Assembly (NCBI RefSeq): GCF_003047105.1
Contig: NZ_CP028472.1
Location: forward strand, 356,561 to 420,560
DNA from: Celeribacter baekdonensis
Lineage (GTDB): Bacteria; Pseudomonadota; Alphaproteobacteria; Rhodobacterales; Rhodobacteraceae
Length of the DNA stretch: 64,000 nucleotides
Direction: 5' to 3'
Below the pieces are notes generated by a model. That model saw nothing but the letters and a program-made list of their open reading frames with translations. It did not search any database and was not told the DNA's origin. The position numbers and the translations under genes are program-made. Each line of letters begins with the position of its first letter. Positions within the stretch are counted from its first letter, which is position 1. Positions 62,208 through 64,000 of this stretch are shown here, piece by piece.

Positions 62208-63081
62208 ACGGTCCTCCCTTCGGACGTGCCCATGATGCCTTGTGGGCGCACCATGATGATGACGATGAGTAGGATAAGCGGGATCGCCGAGCGATATTCG
62301 GCGGAGATATAAACGGCGGCGAGATTGTCGAGCACGCCGATCAAAAGCCCGCCGACAAGCGCGCCCCTGATTTGGTTAAACCCGCAACGATGGCCGCGAT
62401 AAAGGCAATCATGCCAAGCGTTTCGCCGTTGGAAAATTTGGCCAGATAGACTGGTGAAATCAGGATGGACGCGATGGCCGCCAAGGCGCCGTTGATCAAA
62501 AACGTGTACATCACCATTCGTTTGACATCGACGCCAAGGATTTCGGCCACGCGCGGATCTTGCGCGGTGGCTTGCATGGCGCGGCCCGTGCGGGTGCGTT
62601 GCAAGAACAATTGCAGGGAGATGATCGCCGCAAAGGCCACGGCAAGGTTACAGAGATCCTGAACCGACACCGACGCACCGAAGACATTCATCACATGCTG
62701 CGGAAACAGCGGCGGAAAGGGCTGACCTTGGGCGGAATAGAATTCCTTGACGCTTTCTTTCATCAAAAGCCCCAAGGCGATGGTGGCGATCACCAAAGGC
62801 ATTGAACCATGCGGCAGCATCGGCTCAACCACCAGCTTTTTGAACATCGCGCCAAGGATCACAATTGACATCACAAAGGCAGTCAGGATGGCCGCCCAAA
62901 GCGGCAATCCAAACAAGGTCATCCCCGCCAACACGAAGAAGGCAGGCAACATGACGAATTCGCCCTGCGCGAAGTTGATGGTTTGCGAGGCCTGCCACAA
63001 CAGGGTGAACCCCACGGCGGCCAAGGCATAGATCGCACCAGACGACAGGCCCGATATGAGAATTTGCAGAAGTTCGGCCAT
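62204..63081 (-). CDS. livH: Branched-chain amino acid-type ABC transporter permease LivH, frameshifted
   Basis: About 292 residues when repaired. ALAAVGFTLLWQASQTINFAQGEF and RAMQATAQDPRVAEILGVDV (EAA-like loop) identify LivH. The raw frame breaks after AAIVAG; one more base at 62378-62383 gives FNQIRGALVGGLLIGVLDNL and the usual VRPQGIMG end, with the stop overlapping the livM start. AAGGA touches an ATG at 63087 with no spacing, so the next ATG at 63081, six bases further, is the better start. Confidence 0.85.
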
Positions 63082-63167
63082 CGCCATTCCTTCCCAATTG
63101 AGTGTTAAAAGACCCTCTGCTCCGATGGAACAGAGGTCGCGGAGCGGCCCCGCATGCGTTGCGAAAC

Positions 63168-64000
63168 TCAGTTTGCGGGGAGAACTTCGGAGACCGTTTC
63201 GCGGCCATCCTGAACTTCCACCATGTAGCTTTTGCGCGACACCTCACCGGCATCATCCCAGCACATGTCGATCAAAATGCCGGGGTAGGTCTTGGCATCA
63301 AGACAGCCCGTGCATGACATCGGCAAGTTTTTGACTGTTCACTTCGCCGACCATTTCCGTGCCGTATTTGATTGTATACGCGCCGATGTAACCCTTCATC
63401 CCGTTGTAATCGGGGCTATAGCCAAACCGTTCAGAGAACTTTGTGGCAAATTCGTGCACCAAAGGATCATCGGCGGCGATGGTGAGTGCGGCGTGGCTTT
63501 TGGCGCCGTTGGCCGCCGGACCCGCAAGATCAATGACCTTCTCAGAGGTCAAAACACTGTCGCCAATGCGCGGGATGTCGAGGCCCTGTTTGACCGCTTC
63601 CATCAAAAACCGCGCCGCTTCCTCTTGCGTGAGGTAAATAAAAACCGCCTCAGCGCCGGAGTTTTTGATTTTCAAAACATCGGCGGAAAAATCCGCTTGA
63701 CCTTGTTCTGAGGGCACATCCGCCACAACGTCCAAACCGACCGCCTTAACGTTTTCAACGAAACTGTCATGGCCACCTTTGCCAAATTCCGTATTGGCCC
63801 AAGCAACGGCCACTGTGCTCACCCCCAGCTGATCCTTGAGATAGGCCGCAATTTTGGGCATCCCCTTTTGCGCACCCCAATTGGTTCGAAAAATATAAGG
63901 GTTGCCCTTTTGCGTGATCGACGGGGCCTCGGAGGCGGTGAATTGTGGGATGCCGTTTTGTTGCGCGACCAACATGTTCACCACGGTCGACGAGGAATAC
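63168..64000 (-). CDS. LivK-type ABC substrate-binding protein, partial and frameshifted
   Basis: The C-terminal two thirds of a periplasmic amino-acid-type binding protein; the N-terminus lies beyond the right edge. FTASEAPSITQKGNPYIFRT, AVAWANTEFGKGGHDSFVEN, DFSADVLKIKNSGAEAVFIY and DYNGMKGYIGAYTIKYGTEM are family stretches. The raw frame stops after LADVMHGLS; a 2-nt gain (or 1-nt loss) at about 63298-63305 continues as LDAKTYPGILIDMCWDDAGE to PAN at 63168. It leads the livHMGF set on the same strand. A small stem-loop (63114-63136) separates it from livH. Confidence 0.82.

Noticed and set aside
53860..63305. A decaying genomic island or pseudogene cluster
   Set aside because: No mobile genes, internal stops or large deletions; every reconstructed gene has normal length and intact motifs.

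Overview
The window looks like a chromosomal stretch of an alphaproteobacterium, most likely a Rhodobacterales (Roseobacter-group) organism. This rests on the moderately high G+C judged by eye, the dense uptake and catabolic operons, the dimethylglycine-type demethylase with GcvT domain beside a BCCT transporter, and two tripartite tricarboxylate transporters (TTT). The genus cannot be named. I see no rRNA, tRNA, CRISPR array, insertion sequence, phage or plasmid gene. It reads as a catabolic region of seven modules, each with its own transporter and usually its own regulator.

Left to right: (1) 1-1514, the start of a polyamine-type ABC operon. (2) 1753-11800, a glycine betaine/dimethylglycine one-carbon module: GlxA/AraC-type regulator, etfB, etfA, purU, folD, an 853-residue FAD/GcvT demethylase, and a BCCT carrier with a UspA protein. 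The demethylase would pass electrons to ETF and the methyl group to tetrahydrofolate, and FolD plus PurU would release it as formate. (3) 12098-21520, one minus-strand polyol operon: GlpD-like dehydrogenase, FGGY kinase, four-gene ABC importer, aldolase-like protein and SorC regulator, with a perfect 15-bp inverted repeat just upstream of the first gene. (4) 21901-31058, a seven-gene minus-strand operon with a divergent LysR gene. It encodes a VCBS/FG-GAP propeller and a cupin that together resemble a split aldos-2-ulose dehydratase, a divergent UDP-GlcNAc 2-epimerase-like protein, a Tat-exported bicovalent-flavin oxidase, a VOC protein, an aldo/keto reductase and an efflux pump. I consider this the best candidate for an undescribed pathway.

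(5) 31127-36442 carries an OafA-type acyltransferase, a DHA2 drug-efflux pump, a LysR regulator and an SGNH hydrolase. (6) 36680-44212 is a TTT importer followed by a cysteine-dioxygenase-family protein, a four-domain rhodanese, a C-S lyase and a YeiH family exporter: an organosulfur operon. (7) 44232-59691 is an alicyclic-acid to aromatic region: TTT importer, shikimate/quinate dehydrogenase, fused 3-dehydroshikimate dehydratase, two KstD/fumarate-reductase-type flavoproteins, three SDRs, NIPSNAP, and LysR and AraC regulators. From 59759 to the right edge runs a Liv-type branched-chain amino acid ABC operon.

A caution for every user of this sequence: at least fifteen 1-2 nt indels interrupt otherwise intact conserved genes. 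Nearly all are explained by one missing G or C in a short run, and twelve lie after position 51700. They look like consensus errors, not gene decay. Coordinates below give the full extent of each reconstructed gene and name the frameshift.
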